A program made the translations under genes and the position numbers. Below are positions 8,695 to 18,498 of a stretch of DNA of 33,554 nucleotides, one piece after another (the first letter of the stretch is position 1; each line of letters opens with the position of its first letter). The notes beneath the pieces were generated by a model, which saw only the letters and a list, made by a program, of their open reading frames with translations, had not been told where the DNA came from and searched no databases. Source of the stretch: Nostoc sp. FACHB-973 (GTDB lineage: Bacteria > Cyanobacteriota > Cyanobacteriia > Cyanobacteriales > Nostocaceae); assembly GCF_014698115.1 (NCBI RefSeq), contig NZ_JACJSJ010000094.1:1-33554 (forward strand), written 5' to 3'.

Positions 8695-9450
8695 AAATTA
8701 AAAATTAATACCTTTAATTTGACCAAAATAAAAAAAGTTATAGCAGTAGCCAATAATAAATAAGAATTTGAGTTTATCAAAAAAGCCTGTAATTAGTCAA
8801 CTCCTCAAAGCAAGTAAATTCGTAGATTTATTGAGAATAATTCGCGTAAAATTAACATAACTTAACCAAATTTATAATTTTTGTAAAGTTTTGGGCAGCG
8901 GAATTCAAAAGCTAAAATCGACTTGCATATAGAGTCTTGATAAAGTCCATAAATTGTGAATTTTTCAATAAAAATTTTGTGTAAAAAATTTATATATTTC
9001 TAGATAATTTTATCAAATTTAAATATTCAGCATTTTCGATAACTGCCATTATATTTACTTTAAAAAATACAATGTTTTACTTGGCTTGAACTTCAAAAAA
9101 TACGCCAAAATATAACTAAAACTACTGAAAAAATTAGATTTAAGTCTCAAAAAACATTATTTATCATTCTAGTAATCTCACTCTAGCATCCAGAAAAATT
9201 TTCAAGTGATAATGATTTTTCATACTCAATTTTATTGCCTGTAATATTGTGACACTAGGATGTATTTGTCATCTTTTATTAATTAAATCTGTTTTTGCAA
9301 ATGTTTGTCAAGTTAGATTGGTTGATGAAAACAGCGCAGTCAGATATATACCTAGTGTGAATAATAAATTAGCAGTCATAAGCTGGAGTTAAAAAACTAG
9401 TAATTTCAGTTTTGAATATTTTAGTAATTATCTGGAAATCTTCCAAAAAA
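8695..9450. other. Long AT-rich spacer upstream of the NRPS gene
   Basis: About 750 bp of strongly AT-rich sequence with no convincing gene. The only ORFs are very short, for example a 19-codon frame at 9301-9360 without a ribosome binding site. It probably holds the NRPS promoter and regulatory sites, but I could not identify a specific operator. Confidence 0.6.
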
Positions 9451-12400
9451 ATGATCGAAAAATTCGACTTTACGTTAATTCATAAATTAGTAGAAAATCA
9501 AGTTGAAAAATCTCCTCAAGCTGTCGCTGTTATTTGTCAAAATGAGCAACTAAGTTATGAAGAACTTAACCAAAAAGCGAACCAAGTAGCGCATTACTTA
9601 CAGAAACTAGGAGTTAAACCAGAAGTTTTGGTTGGCGTGTGTGTAGAGCGATCGCTAGACATGGTGATTGCACTACTAGGCATTCTCAAAGCAGGTGGAG
9701 CTTATATACCTGTCGATCCTAGCTATCCCCAAGAACGCTTGGAATTTATGCTGGAAGACTCCCAGATGCCAATACTCGTGACTCAAAAGCATCTGATTAA
9801 GCAATTACCACGGCTAGAAAATATACGGGTTGTGTGTATTGATACAGATTGGCAGGTGATTACTCAATACAGCACAGAAAATCTCCATAGTAAAGTAACT
9901 GGCGAAAATTTAGCTTATACCATCTATACTTCAGGTTCTACAGGTAAACCTAAAGGTGTTCAGATTAAACACCGCTCAGTAGTCAACCTCCTAAATTCCA
10001 TGCAGAGGGAACCAGGACTAACGGCAGAAGATACATTGCTAGCAATCACAACAATTTCCTTTGATATGGCAGTCCCGGACCTATATTTACCTTTGGTCGT
10101 GGGCGCTCGTATTAAGCTGATTGAACGGCAAGTAGCATCCGATGCGGTGGAACTTGCCAAGGTTCTATCTGAGCCAGAAGTCACATTTGTACAGGCAACT
10201 CCAGCGACATGGCAACTGGTTCTAGCCGCAGGCTGGCAAGGAAATAAAAGACTAAAAATATTATGTGGTGGAGAAGCCTTAATGCGATCGCTAGCCAATC
10301 AGCTGCTAGAGAAAGGAGGCTCTCTTTGGCATATGTATGGACCCACGGAGACTACTGTTTGGTCAATGATTTACAAAGTAGAACCTGGGAGCAATTCCTT
10401 ACCTCTTGGTCGTCCCATTGATAACACACAAATCTACCTACTAGAGCAACCAAAACGCCGAGAAAACGATCCAATGAAAATAGCTCCTATTGGTATCCCT
10501 GGCGAAGTGTACATAGGTGGAGAAGGAGTTGCGCGAGGTTACCTCAACCGTCCAGAATTAAATCGTGACAGGTTTGTTCATCACCCCTTCAGTAACGAAC
10601 CCGAAGCACGCCTTTACAAAACCGGAGATTTAGCTCGCTATCTACCAGATGGAAATCTTGAGTTTATTGGTCGGATTGACAATCAAGTCAAAATCCGTGG
10701 CTTTCGCGTGGAATTAGGAGATATTGAAAGAGTTTTGAGCCAGCATCCATATATCAAAGAGACTGTTGTTATTAGTAAAGAAGATAATTTTGGTAATAAA
10801 CGCCTGATTGCCTATGTTGTTCCCAATACTCACCACGAGAAATTAGTATCATCACAACTAATAGAACAGTCATATACTGAGCAAATTCAGCAGTGGGAAA
10901 AGGTTTGGAGCAGTACTTACAGTCAGTTTCCTGAAGATTGGGCTGGCTACAATGATAGTTTTACTGGTCTACTTATACCAGCAAATGAGGTGTGTGAGTG
11001 GGTTGACGACACTGTTGAGCGGATTCTTTCTTTATGTCCGCAACGAGTATTAGAGATTGGATGTGGAAAGGGACTACTTTTATTTCGCATTGCTCCTTAC
11101 TGTAGTCATTACGTAGGTACAGATATTTCGGCAGAAGCTACCCATTATATAGAGCAGCAACTGAAGAACGATCCACAGCATTGGTCACATGTAAAGGTAT
11201 CTGACAGAGCTGCCCATGAACTTGCAGGATTAGAACCAGCCAGCTTTGATACGGTGATTATCAACTCTGTGATTCAGTACTTCCCCAGTGTGGATTATCT
11301 GTTGCAGGCGATCGAGAAGAGTGTCAAATTGGTCAAACCGGGAGGGCAGATTTTCATTGGTGACGTTCGTAGTTTACCGTTACTAGAAACTTTTCATACC
11401 GCAGTTCAACTGGGCCAAGCTACTTCTTCTCTTTCCAGTCATCAACTCCAACAAATGATCCGGGAACGAATTTTCCGCGACAGAGAACTAGTGCTTGATC
11501 CAGACTTCTTTCCTGCTTTGAAGCAGAGAATTCCCCGTATTAGTCATGTTCAAACCTTACTTAAGCGAGGTCACTCTCAAAACGAACTTATTAGGTTTCG
11601 CTCTGATGTCATTCTTCATATTGAGACAGATGTCTATCCAGATGCAGAGCCTTTATGTTGGGATTGGCAACAACAGGATATATCAATACCACAAATCTGC
11701 AAATTTCTGCAAGAGAAACAACCAAAAACTCTCAAGATTATCAATGTGCCTAATGCTCGGGTTTTCCGAGATGTGAAGGCAGTGGAGCTGTTAGCGAGTG
11801 CCAATCAACCGCCAACTGTAGGACAGCTAAAACAAACCCTCTGGCAAATCCCTGAACAAACTACAGTACATCCAGAGGAATTTTGGAATATAAGCCAATA
11901 TCTACCCTATAAGTCCCATATTACTTGGTCTGAGTTAAACACTCCAGACACCTATGACGTTGTGCTGCAAAGCCAGTTGAAAGCAACAAACCAAAGGGCT
12001 ATTGTTGTCCTGCCGGAGCAACCATTAGAGTTAAAACCATTGAGTGCTTATGCCAATAATCCTCTTCAAGTAAACCAGAAAACCAATTTGGTTCCCCAAC
12101 TACGTACTTACCTGAAGGAAAAACTACCTGACTACATGGTTCCTTCAGCATTTGTAGTTATGGAAACCCTACCCTTGACACCAAATGGGAAAATTGATCG
12201 GCGATCGCTCCCTGAACCTAAAAAAGAGCGACCCATGTTAACAGAGGCATACGTCCCACCTTCTACTTTACTAGAAAACCAGCTGGCTGAAATTTGGTCT
12301 CAGATTTTAGGAATAGAACAAGTTGGTGTTGAGGATAACTTTTTTGAACTTGGAGGACATTCTCTGCTGACAGTTCCGCTACTTGCTCAAGTAGAAGAGA

Positions 12401-13848
12401 TCGTTCACATTAAATTACCCTTGTTCTACCTGCTTAAAGAACCGACGATATCTGGATTAATCAAATCCATTGATGTTTTACAAAATTTGGATTCTATGAA
12501 ACCTGTTGAGGAATTCACAAAGGTAGACTTACTAGCCCAAGCCGTCTTAGACCCAACAATTCGCCCGGAAATACCGTTTGTTGAACCTACAACTGAACCA
12601 AAGCATATCTTGTTGACAGGCGCAACAGGTTTCTTGGGTGCTTTTCTCTTACACGAACTTCTGCAACAAACATCGGCGGATATTTACTGTCTTGTTCGTG
12701 CCTCTAATTTTGCAGAAGGTCGGTACAAAATTCAAACCAATCTAGAGCGTTACATGCTCTGGAGTGGCGAATTAAATCCCAGGATAATTCCCCTATTAGG
12801 CGATTTATCAAGACCTTTTTTGGGGTTAAATCATCAAAAGTTCCAAGAGTTAGCTCATAAGCTCGACCTAATTTATCATTCTGGGGCTTTCGTAAACCTG
12901 ATTTATCCGTACAAGGCGCTGCGAGCTACCAATGTGTTAGGAACTCAGGAAATTCTCCGGTTAGCCAGTTTAGGCAAAGTCACCCCTGTCCACTTTATCT
13001 CCACCATTGATGTACTTGAGCCTCTAATCTTTAACAATCCAACACCGATCCCAGAAGATGAACTATTGGTAGATGGTGAAAAACTAACTAGGGGTTATGC
13101 CCAAACTAAATGGGTTGCTGAACAGTTAGTAATGGCAGCCCAATCGCGCGGAATTCCTGCTTGCATCTACAGACCAGGAATGATCTCAGGTCATAGTCAA
13201 ATAGGCACTTATCACATAAATGATTTGATAGCCAGAATCATCAAAGGCATGATTCAACTAGGAACTGCCCCCGATCTGGAGCAATCGATCAATATAACTC
13301 CCATAGACTATGCCAGTAAAGCAATTGTGCATCTCTCAAGACAACGAGAATCGCTAGGGAAAGCCTTCCATATTGTCAACCCTCACCCATTGCCCTGGAA
13401 AAAGCTTGTGAGCGAAATCCGCAGTTTCGGCTACTCAATTCAATTGCAGCCAAATGAGAAATGGCAAACAGAGTTACTTCAATTGGATATCTCCCAAGAA
13501 AATGTTTTAAATCCTATTAAATCACTGTTCACCGAGAAATCTTCTCAAACCCAAATGACCTATTTTGAAGCTTTTCTACTAACGGCTCAAGCTTTTGACT
13601 ATCAAAATACCCTCAATGGGCTTAGAGAAACTTCCATAGTTTGCCCACCCGCAAATACCAAGCTTTTGAGTACATACTTGTCTTATTTCATACAGTGTGG
13701 TTTTTTGGTACCTTCCCTTAGCAATTTTGAAGAAAATAGATCAACCGCTAAAGAATGGCTGGGAACAGCAACCAAATGGGATGATTGCAGCGGGATATCT
13801 GAATCCAACAACTGTTACCAAGTGGCATTTTCAAACCTGAATGAGTAA
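9451..13848 (+). CDS. One-module NRPS: adenylation-methyltransferase-carrier-terminal reductase
   Basis: A single-module nonribosomal peptide synthetase, numbered here from a TTG at 9412. Adenylation core motifs are present: YTSGSTGKPKGV near 170, YGPTETT, and KTGDLARY. A methyltransferase is inserted between the A8 and A9 regions (about 480-860), with SAM motif VLEIGCGKGLLLF at about 546. Its later LLKRGHSQNELIRFR segment is like that of NRPS N-methyltransferases. The A-domain resumes with LPDYMVPSAFV and NGKID. A carrier domain follows with phosphopantetheine Ser984 (LGGHSL), then a thioester reductase with NAD(P) motif TGATGFLG (near 1070) and Tyr1229/Lys1233 (YAQTK). There is no condensation domain. 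The expected chemistry is activation of one amino acid, methylation, and reductive release as an aldehyde or alcohol. I chose ATG 9451 because the TTG extension (MNILVIIWKSSKK) is not domain-like. The substrate is unknown; the pocket residues read roughly D-M-P-Q-L-G-M-V-W. Confidence 0.93.
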   Translation: MIEKFDFTLIHKLVENQVEKSPQAVAVICQNEQLSYEELNQKANQVAHYLQKLGVKPEVLVGVCVERSLDMVIALLGILKAGGAYIPVDPSYPQERLEFMLEDSQMPILVTQKHLIKQLPRLENIRVVCIDTDWQVITQYSTENLHSKVTGENLAYTIYTSGSTGKPKGVQIKHRSVVNLLNSMQREPGLTAEDTLLAITTISFDMAVPDLYLPLVVGARIKLIERQVASDAVELAKVLSEPEVTFVQATPATWQLVLAAGWQGNKRLKILCGGEALMRSLANQLLEKGGSLWHMYGPTETTVWSMIYKVEPGSNSLPLGRPIDNTQIYLLEQPKRRENDPMKIAPIGIPGEVYIGGEGVARGYLNRPELNRDRFVHHPFSNEPEARLYKTGDLARYLPDGNLEFIGRIDNQVKIRGFRVELGDIERVLSQHPYIKETVVISKEDNFGNKRLIAYVVPNTHHEKLVSSQLIEQSYTEQIQQWEKVWSSTYSQFPEDWAGYNDSFTGLLIPANEVCEWVDDTVERILSLCPQRVLEIGCGKGLLLFRIAPYCSHYVGTDISAEATHYIEQQLKNDPQHWSHVKVSDRAAHELAGLEPASFDTVIINSVIQYFPSVDYLLQAIEKSVKLVKPGGQIFIGDVRSLPLLETFHTAVQLGQATSSLSSHQLQQMIRERIFRDRELVLDPDFFPALKQRIPRISHVQTLLKRGHSQNELIRFRSDVILHIETDVYPDAEPLCWDWQQQDISIPQICKFLQEKQPKTLKIINVPNARVFRDVKAVELLASANQPPTVGQLKQTLWQIPEQTTVHPEEFWNISQYLPYKSHITWSELNTPDTYDVVLQSQLKATNQRAIVVLPEQPLELKPLSAYANNPLQVNQKTNLVPQLRTYLKEKLPDYMVPSAFVVMETLPLTPNGKIDRRSLPEPKKERPMLTEAYVPPSTLLENQLAEIWSQILGIEQVGVEDNFFELGGHSLLTVPLLAQVEEIVHIKLPLFYLLKEPTISGLIKSIDVLQNLDSMKPVEEFTKVDLLAQAVLDPTIRPEIPFVEPTTEPKHILLTGATGFLGAFLLHELLQQTSADIYCLVRASNFAEGRYKIQTNLERYMLWSGELNPRIIPLLGDLSRPFLGLNHQKFQELAHKLDLIYHSGAFVNLIYPYKALRATNVLGTQEILRLASLGKVTPVHFISTIDVLEPLIFNNPTPIPEDELLVDGEKLTRGYAQTKWVAEQLVMAAQSRGIPACIYRPGMISGHSQIGTYHINDLIARIIKGMIQLGTAPDLEQSINITPIDYASKAIVHLSRQRESLGKAFHIVNPHPLPWKKLVSEIRSFGYSIQLQPNEKWQTELLQLDISQENVLNPIKSLFTEKSSQTQMTYFEAFLLTAQAFDYQNTLNGLRETSIVCPPANTKLLSTYLSYFIQCGFLVPSLSNFEENRSTAKEWLGTATKWDDCSGISESNNCYQVAFSNLNE

Positions 13849-14086
13849 ACTGCCATGTTGATTTAGGAACAAAACCCCAGTTTGTTTTTAATGTGGAGTA
13901 TAAATGATTAAGTAGAAATTGATGTTGGGTATTACCCTAGAATATGCGGTAGGTTAAGTGATTATGTTGCTATCTAAAGATTTTTGTAGCAATTGTTATT
14001 TGGGCAATCAAGAAAGGAACTATTAATGATGAATACTTAGTAGATACAAGTGAGCAACATCATGCAGTTGCAGCAGGGTATTACTT

Positions 14087-16810
14087 ATGAAAATTAGAAA
14101 AAAACTCATACATAATTCTATTGGTTCGAGGCTATTTTTTTATGTCTTAAGCGGTGCTTTAGTAGGATTAAGTGCTATGTCATACTTCTTCTATAAAGCG
14201 ATGGAAAGTCAGGCAGAGAATGAGATCAGAGGTAATCTAAGTAAGCAAGTTAAGTTGATTGAAGGAGATCTTTCTAGAGTAGAGCAATCTGTAAACGATA
14301 TATCTGCTTCAGTTAAAACTATACAGCGTCAGGGAATCATCAAACCAGAAATCTATAAGCAATTAGCTTTTGATCTCTTCCAGGAACGTTCACCCTTGAC
14401 TATGGGTCTTGGTTTTGGTCAGACTGATTTTCAGTTAGCAAAAGACCGTCAATGGTATTGGCCATACTTTCATGTTGACCAACAAGCACCAAATGAAATA
14501 GGTCAGCTTTTACCAGCACCCCATCAAGATATTCGCTACGTGGATGTTCAACAGGATAATTACTCCAAACAATACTATTACACATCAGTTGTAGCATCGA
14601 GAAAAGATATTTGGTTAGAGCCATATCAATGGTATGGACTGACTTTGACAACCTACACAGGTCCTATCTTCGACGATCGTAATCAACTTATTGGTGTTAC
14701 AGGAATAGATATTAGTGTGACGGCTCTAGGTAAGCAACTCAAAGAATCTGTAACTAGAGGAGAAGGTTACTTTGTAATCGTAAGTGAGAAAGGCAATTTG
14801 TTAGCATATCCACCCGACGCAAAGAAAGCTAAATCACTAGCAACCTATAAAGACATACCAGAGTTAAGGGATGTATGGCAGCAGATTGAAACCGATGATG
14901 ACGGTTTTATCCAGACACAGGGTAAATACTGGGTATTTCAAAGAGTCAAAAGTACCAACTGGTTGATGCTAGCAGTAGTACCCCAGTCGGTTGTGTTAGT
15001 CCCAGTATTGTCCATTGCAGTTGGCGGTGCCTTAGGTGCCGGTTTGGTACTAGCGTTAGTCGTCACTTTGTTTATCCGTCAACTCAATAACCGCTTGCAA
15101 CCTATTCTTGAAGAGTGCCAGAAGCTGGCAGAAGCTGATGCCCAAAGGGCAATTCGTTTGGGTCAAGATTCTGGAGTGGTTGTTAATAGCAAGCAAAACT
15201 ATCAATCTGAGTTACAGGATGCTGATGAAATCGAAATTTTGGCACAGTCCTTTAACCAAATGGCATCGCAATTAAAAGAGTCTTTTGAGGACTTGGAACT
15301 GCGAGTAGCGAAACGCACAGCCGAACTGCAAGCAGCCAAAGAAGCAGCTGATAGTGCTAGTAAAGCCAAAAGCGAATTCCTCGCCAATATGAGCCATGAA
15401 TTACGCACACCTCTCAATGGTATTTTAGGTTATGCCCAAATCCTTCAAGGTTCAAAAAATCTCACTGCAAAACAGCAAAAAGGTATCAGTGTGATTAGTC
15501 AGTGTGGTTCCCATTTACTGACTTTGATTAATGATATTCTTGATATTTCCAAAATTGAAGCTCAGAAGATAGAACTGTATCCGAACAATTTTCACTTTCC
15601 TTCCTTTCTTCAAGGAATTGCGGAAATTTTTCGGATGAAAGCTGAACAAAAAAATATTCAATTTATCTACGCAGCTGATGAACATTTGCCTATAGGTATC
15701 CAGGCTGATGAAAAAAGGTTGCGGCAGGTTTTAATTAATCTATTGGGTAATGCTATCAAGTTTACCGATCAAGGTTTCGTGAAATTTATAGTTAAACAAG
15801 AAAAACTGAAAAGCAACAATAATGGAGAACCATCAATCTATCGAATTCGTTTTCAAGTTGAAGATACTGGTGTAGGTATGTCCAATGAAGAATTAGAAAA
15901 AATATTTTTACCATTTGAGCAGGTCGGCGATATTAAAAAGCAATCACAAGGAACAGGATTAGGATTAACTATTAGTGAAAAAATTGTTGGCATCATGGGT
16001 GCTAGTTTAGAAGTGCAAAGTCAATTAGATCAAGGTAGTATTTTTGCGTTTGATGTAGAGGTAATTGAAGCAAGAGAGTGGGCAGAAAAATCTAAAGTTT
16101 TTTCCCAAGGAACTCTCGTTGGTTTCCAGGGTGAAAAACGAAAAATATTAATCGTAGATGACCGTTGGGAAAATCGCTCAGTGGTTGTTAATTTGCTCGA
16201 ACCTCTAGGATTTGATGTTATAGAATGTGGTGATGGTCAAGAAGGTTTACTAAAAGCAGCCGAGTGTAGACCTGATTTAATTATTACCGACATTTCAATG
16301 CCTGTGATGGATGGTTTTGAATTGATAGACCGTCTACGAAACGATGCTGATTTAAAATATGTAAAAGTAATTGTTTCATCAGCCAGTGTATATCAAACTG
16401 ATATTCAAAACAGTTTAGATGCAGGTGGTGATGACTTTCTTAGCAAACCTGTACAAGCAATTGATTTGCTAGAAAAGCTGCAAAAATCTCTAAACTTACA
16501 ATGGATTTATGCTCAAAACTCTGAAAGTCAAAATGCAGATGTCTGTGATTTAGAAATTGATCCACAAAACCCAAATTTTTTATCTGCTAAAAAACAAATA
16601 ATACCTCCGCCACCAGAGGCTCTGTCTAAGTTATATAAACTTGCTTTACAAGGGCGGATTAAAGCTTTACAACAAGAATTAAAACAACTGACACAAGAAG
16701 ATAATGAATTAAATCCATTCGCTCAGGAAATTTATCAATTATCTCAAGAATTTCAAATTGAGAAAATTCAGTATTTTATTCAAGAATTTATCAAAAAAAC
16801 TGAATTTTAA
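14087..16810 (+). CDS. Membrane hybrid sensor kinase (dCache-HAMP-HisKA-HATPase-REC)
   Basis: A 907-residue transmembrane hybrid kinase. TM1 is near residues 16-36, an extracytoplasmic dCache-like sensor spans about 40-295 (with FGQTDFQLAKDRQWYWPYF), and TM2 is near 302-331. A HAMP region and coiled coil follow, then HisKA with H437 (MSHELRTPLNG), HATPase (DTGVGMS and GTGLGLT) and a receiver with acidic D691/D692 and phospho-acceptor D735 (ITDISMPVMDG). The 100-odd residues after the receiver are helical and Gln/Glu-rich (PPPPEALSKLY...), a tail common in cyanobacterial hybrid kinases, with no clear Hpt histidine. The likely role is sensing a small periplasmic ligand and feeding a phosphorelay. 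The REC-kinase gene starts 45 bp downstream, and the two probably act together. The ligand is unknown. Confidence 0.93.
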   Translation: MKIRKKLIHNSIGSRLFFYVLSGALVGLSAMSYFFYKAMESQAENEIRGNLSKQVKLIEGDLSRVEQSVNDISASVKTIQRQGIIKPEIYKQLAFDLFQERSPLTMGLGFGQTDFQLAKDRQWYWPYFHVDQQAPNEIGQLLPAPHQDIRYVDVQQDNYSKQYYYTSVVASRKDIWLEPYQWYGLTLTTYTGPIFDDRNQLIGVTGIDISVTALGKQLKESVTRGEGYFVIVSEKGNLLAYPPDAKKAKSLATYKDIPELRDVWQQIETDDDGFIQTQGKYWVFQRVKSTNWLMLAVVPQSVVLVPVLSIAVGGALGAGLVLALVVTLFIRQLNNRLQPILEECQKLAEADAQRAIRLGQDSGVVVNSKQNYQSELQDADEIEILAQSFNQMASQLKESFEDLELRVAKRTAELQAAKEAADSASKAKSEFLANMSHELRTPLNGILGYAQILQGSKNLTAKQQKGISVISQCGSHLLTLINDILDISKIEAQKIELYPNNFHFPSFLQGIAEIFRMKAEQKNIQFIYAADEHLPIGIQADEKRLRQVLINLLGNAIKFTDQGFVKFIVKQEKLKSNNNGEPSIYRIRFQVEDTGVGMSNEELEKIFLPFEQVGDIKKQSQGTGLGLTISEKIVGIMGASLEVQSQLDQGSIFAFDVEVIEAREWAEKSKVFSQGTLVGFQGEKRKILIVDDRWENRSVVVNLLEPLGFDVIECGDGQEGLLKAAECRPDLIITDISMPVMDGFELIDRLRNDADLKYVKVIVSSASVYQTDIQNSLDAGGDDFLSKPVQAIDLLEKLQKSLNLQWIYAQNSESQNADVCDLEIDPQNPNFLSAKKQIIPPPPEALSKLYKLALQGRIKALQQELKQLTQEDNELNPFAQEIYQLSQEFQIEKIQYFIQEFIKKTEF

Positions 16811-16855
16811 AATATCAAATTTTAAATCACATTTAATAATTTGGCAAGGTTCATA

Positions 16856-18346
16856 ATGCATCTATCTGACACCAATGTAATTTTAATTGTTGATGATATT
16901 CCCACCAACTTAGAAGTACTTTCAGAAGCCCTAACAGATGCGGGATTTGATGTTGCAGTGGCAACTAGTGGTCAAAGTGCCCTCAGACAAGTTGAATACG
17001 ATTTACCAGCATTAATATTGTTAGATGTAATGATGCCGGGAATTGACGGATTTGAAACGTGTCGGCGATTAAAAGCTAATGCCAATACCAAAGATATACC
17101 AATTATTTTTATGACTGCTCTTAGTGACTCTGTAGATAAAGTCAAAGGGTTGTCGCTAGGTGCTGTAGACTATATCACCAAGCCGTTTCAACAAGCAGAA
17201 GTATTAGCTCGTGTCCAAGTTCATGTACAACTGCGAAATGTAACCACAGCACTAGAGGAGCAAAATCTGCGTCTGAAAAAAGAAATTGACGAACGTATTG
17301 CCGCAGAAGCCGCTTTGCAGCAGCTGACTCAGGATTTAGAACAGCGGGTAGCAGAAAGAACTAAAGAACTTTCACAAGCTCTGCACACTTTACAAAAAGC
17401 TCAAGTGCAGCTTGTACAATCAGAAAAATTAGCTACTCTAGGCCAATTAGTTGCTGGTGTTGCTCATGAAATTAATAATCCAGTCAATTTTATCTATGCC
17501 AATATTCATCACGCTAATTACTATATCCATAACTTAATAGAACTAATACAGCTTTATCGAATTCAGTCTCCTCATTCCACTGCTGATATTCAGAAAAAAA
17601 TTAAAGAAATTGACTTAGAATTCTTGATTGAAGATTTACCAAAACTTCTTTCGTCAATGGAAATCGGCGCTGAAAGAATTAGTGAAATCGTCAAGTCTTT
17701 TCGGACTTTTTCCCGCCATGATGAATCAGAACTGAAAACAGTAAATATTCATGAAGGTATTGACAGTACTTTGAGAATTCTCGAACATCGCCTGAATCCA
17801 AAATTGGCGCATCAGACTATTCACGTCACGAAACAATATGGTAATTTACCGAAAGTTGAATGCTATGCAGGAAAAATGAACCAAGTGTTTATGAACATCC
17901 TCAGTAATGCAATTGATGCTTTGGAGGAAGTAATAGGCACTTATGATTCTTTTATTCCCCCTACTATTTGGATTCACACGCATATTTTCAAAGAAGAATA
18001 TGCTGTAATTAGGATTATTGATAATGGCCCAGGAATATCACAAGAGGTTCAAAAACGGTTATTCGATCCTTTCTTCACAACTAAACCTGCTGGTAAGGGT
18101 ACAGGTTTAGGGTTATCGATTAGTTATCAAATTGTTACTGAACAACACGGTGGTTTATTGAGCTGTATTTCTAATCCAGGTAAAGGGACAGAGTTTGTAA
18201 TTCAAATTCCACTCCGGCAGTCAGTATTATCTGATTATCAATGGCAGGTATCTCCAGACTTACTTGAATCAATAACACACAGTGAACTAGTTCCTGTCTC
18301 AGGAAATATACACCAGAATTCAGGATTCAGAATTGGTGAATTTTGA
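16856..18346 (+). CDS. Response regulator-histidine kinase (REC-coiled coil-HisKA-HATPase)
   Basis: A soluble protein of 496 residues with an N-terminal receiver (D57 in LILLDVMMPGIDG; Lys in TKPFQQ), a long coiled coil (about 125-190), and a kinase core with H204 (GVAHEINNPVNFI), N-box NILSNAIDAL, G1 DNGPGIS and lid GKGTGLGLS. Receiver-first kinases like this typically take phosphate from an upstream hybrid kinase and change their own activity. The ATG at 16856 is preferred over a TTG at 16841 because AAGG at 16846-16849 gives good spacing and the N-terminus then begins just before the first receiver strand. It follows the dCache hybrid kinase by 45 bp and is likely in its operon. No DNA-binding output domain is seen. 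Confidence 0.92.
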   Translation: MHLSDTNVILIVDDIPTNLEVLSEALTDAGFDVAVATSGQSALRQVEYDLPALILLDVMMPGIDGFETCRRLKANANTKDIPIIFMTALSDSVDKVKGLSLGAVDYITKPFQQAEVLARVQVHVQLRNVTTALEEQNLRLKKEIDERIAAEAALQQLTQDLEQRVAERTKELSQALHTLQKAQVQLVQSEKLATLGQLVAGVAHEINNPVNFIYANIHHANYYIHNLIELIQLYRIQSPHSTADIQKKIKEIDLEFLIEDLPKLLSSMEIGAERISEIVKSFRTFSRHDESELKTVNIHEGIDSTLRILEHRLNPKLAHQTIHVTKQYGNLPKVECYAGKMNQVFMNILSNAIDALEEVIGTYDSFIPPTIWIHTHIFKEEYAVIRIIDNGPGISQEVQKRLFDPFFTTKPAGKGTGLGLSISYQIVTEQHGGLLSCISNPGKGTEFVIQIPLRQSVLSDYQWQVSPDLLESITHSELVPVSGNIHQNSGFRIGEF

Positions 18347-18393
18347 AGTAAAACAAGTTTTATAGCTGGCTTTGAAATTTAGCTTATGAAAAA

Positions 18394-18418
18394 GGGAGTA
18401 GGGAGTGGGGAGTAGGGG
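18394..18418. repeat. Short heptamer repeat downstream of the REC-kinase
   Basis: Three to four degenerate gggagt(a/g) units lie 47 bp after the REC-kinase stop codon, between convergent genes. They belong to the same family as the arrays at 1858-1926 and 27111-27133. Confidence 0.8.
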
Positions 18419-18498
18419 AAGTTTGGTTGTGGGATTTTTCGCGTGATTAGCTTTCTGGAAATCTGCTGTATGGAAAACTCGACAGTAGGTGCATAGTA

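Noticed and set aside
9301..9360. 19-codon ORF upstream of the NRPS gene
   Set aside because: No ribosome binding site, AT-rich context and no recognisable peptide.
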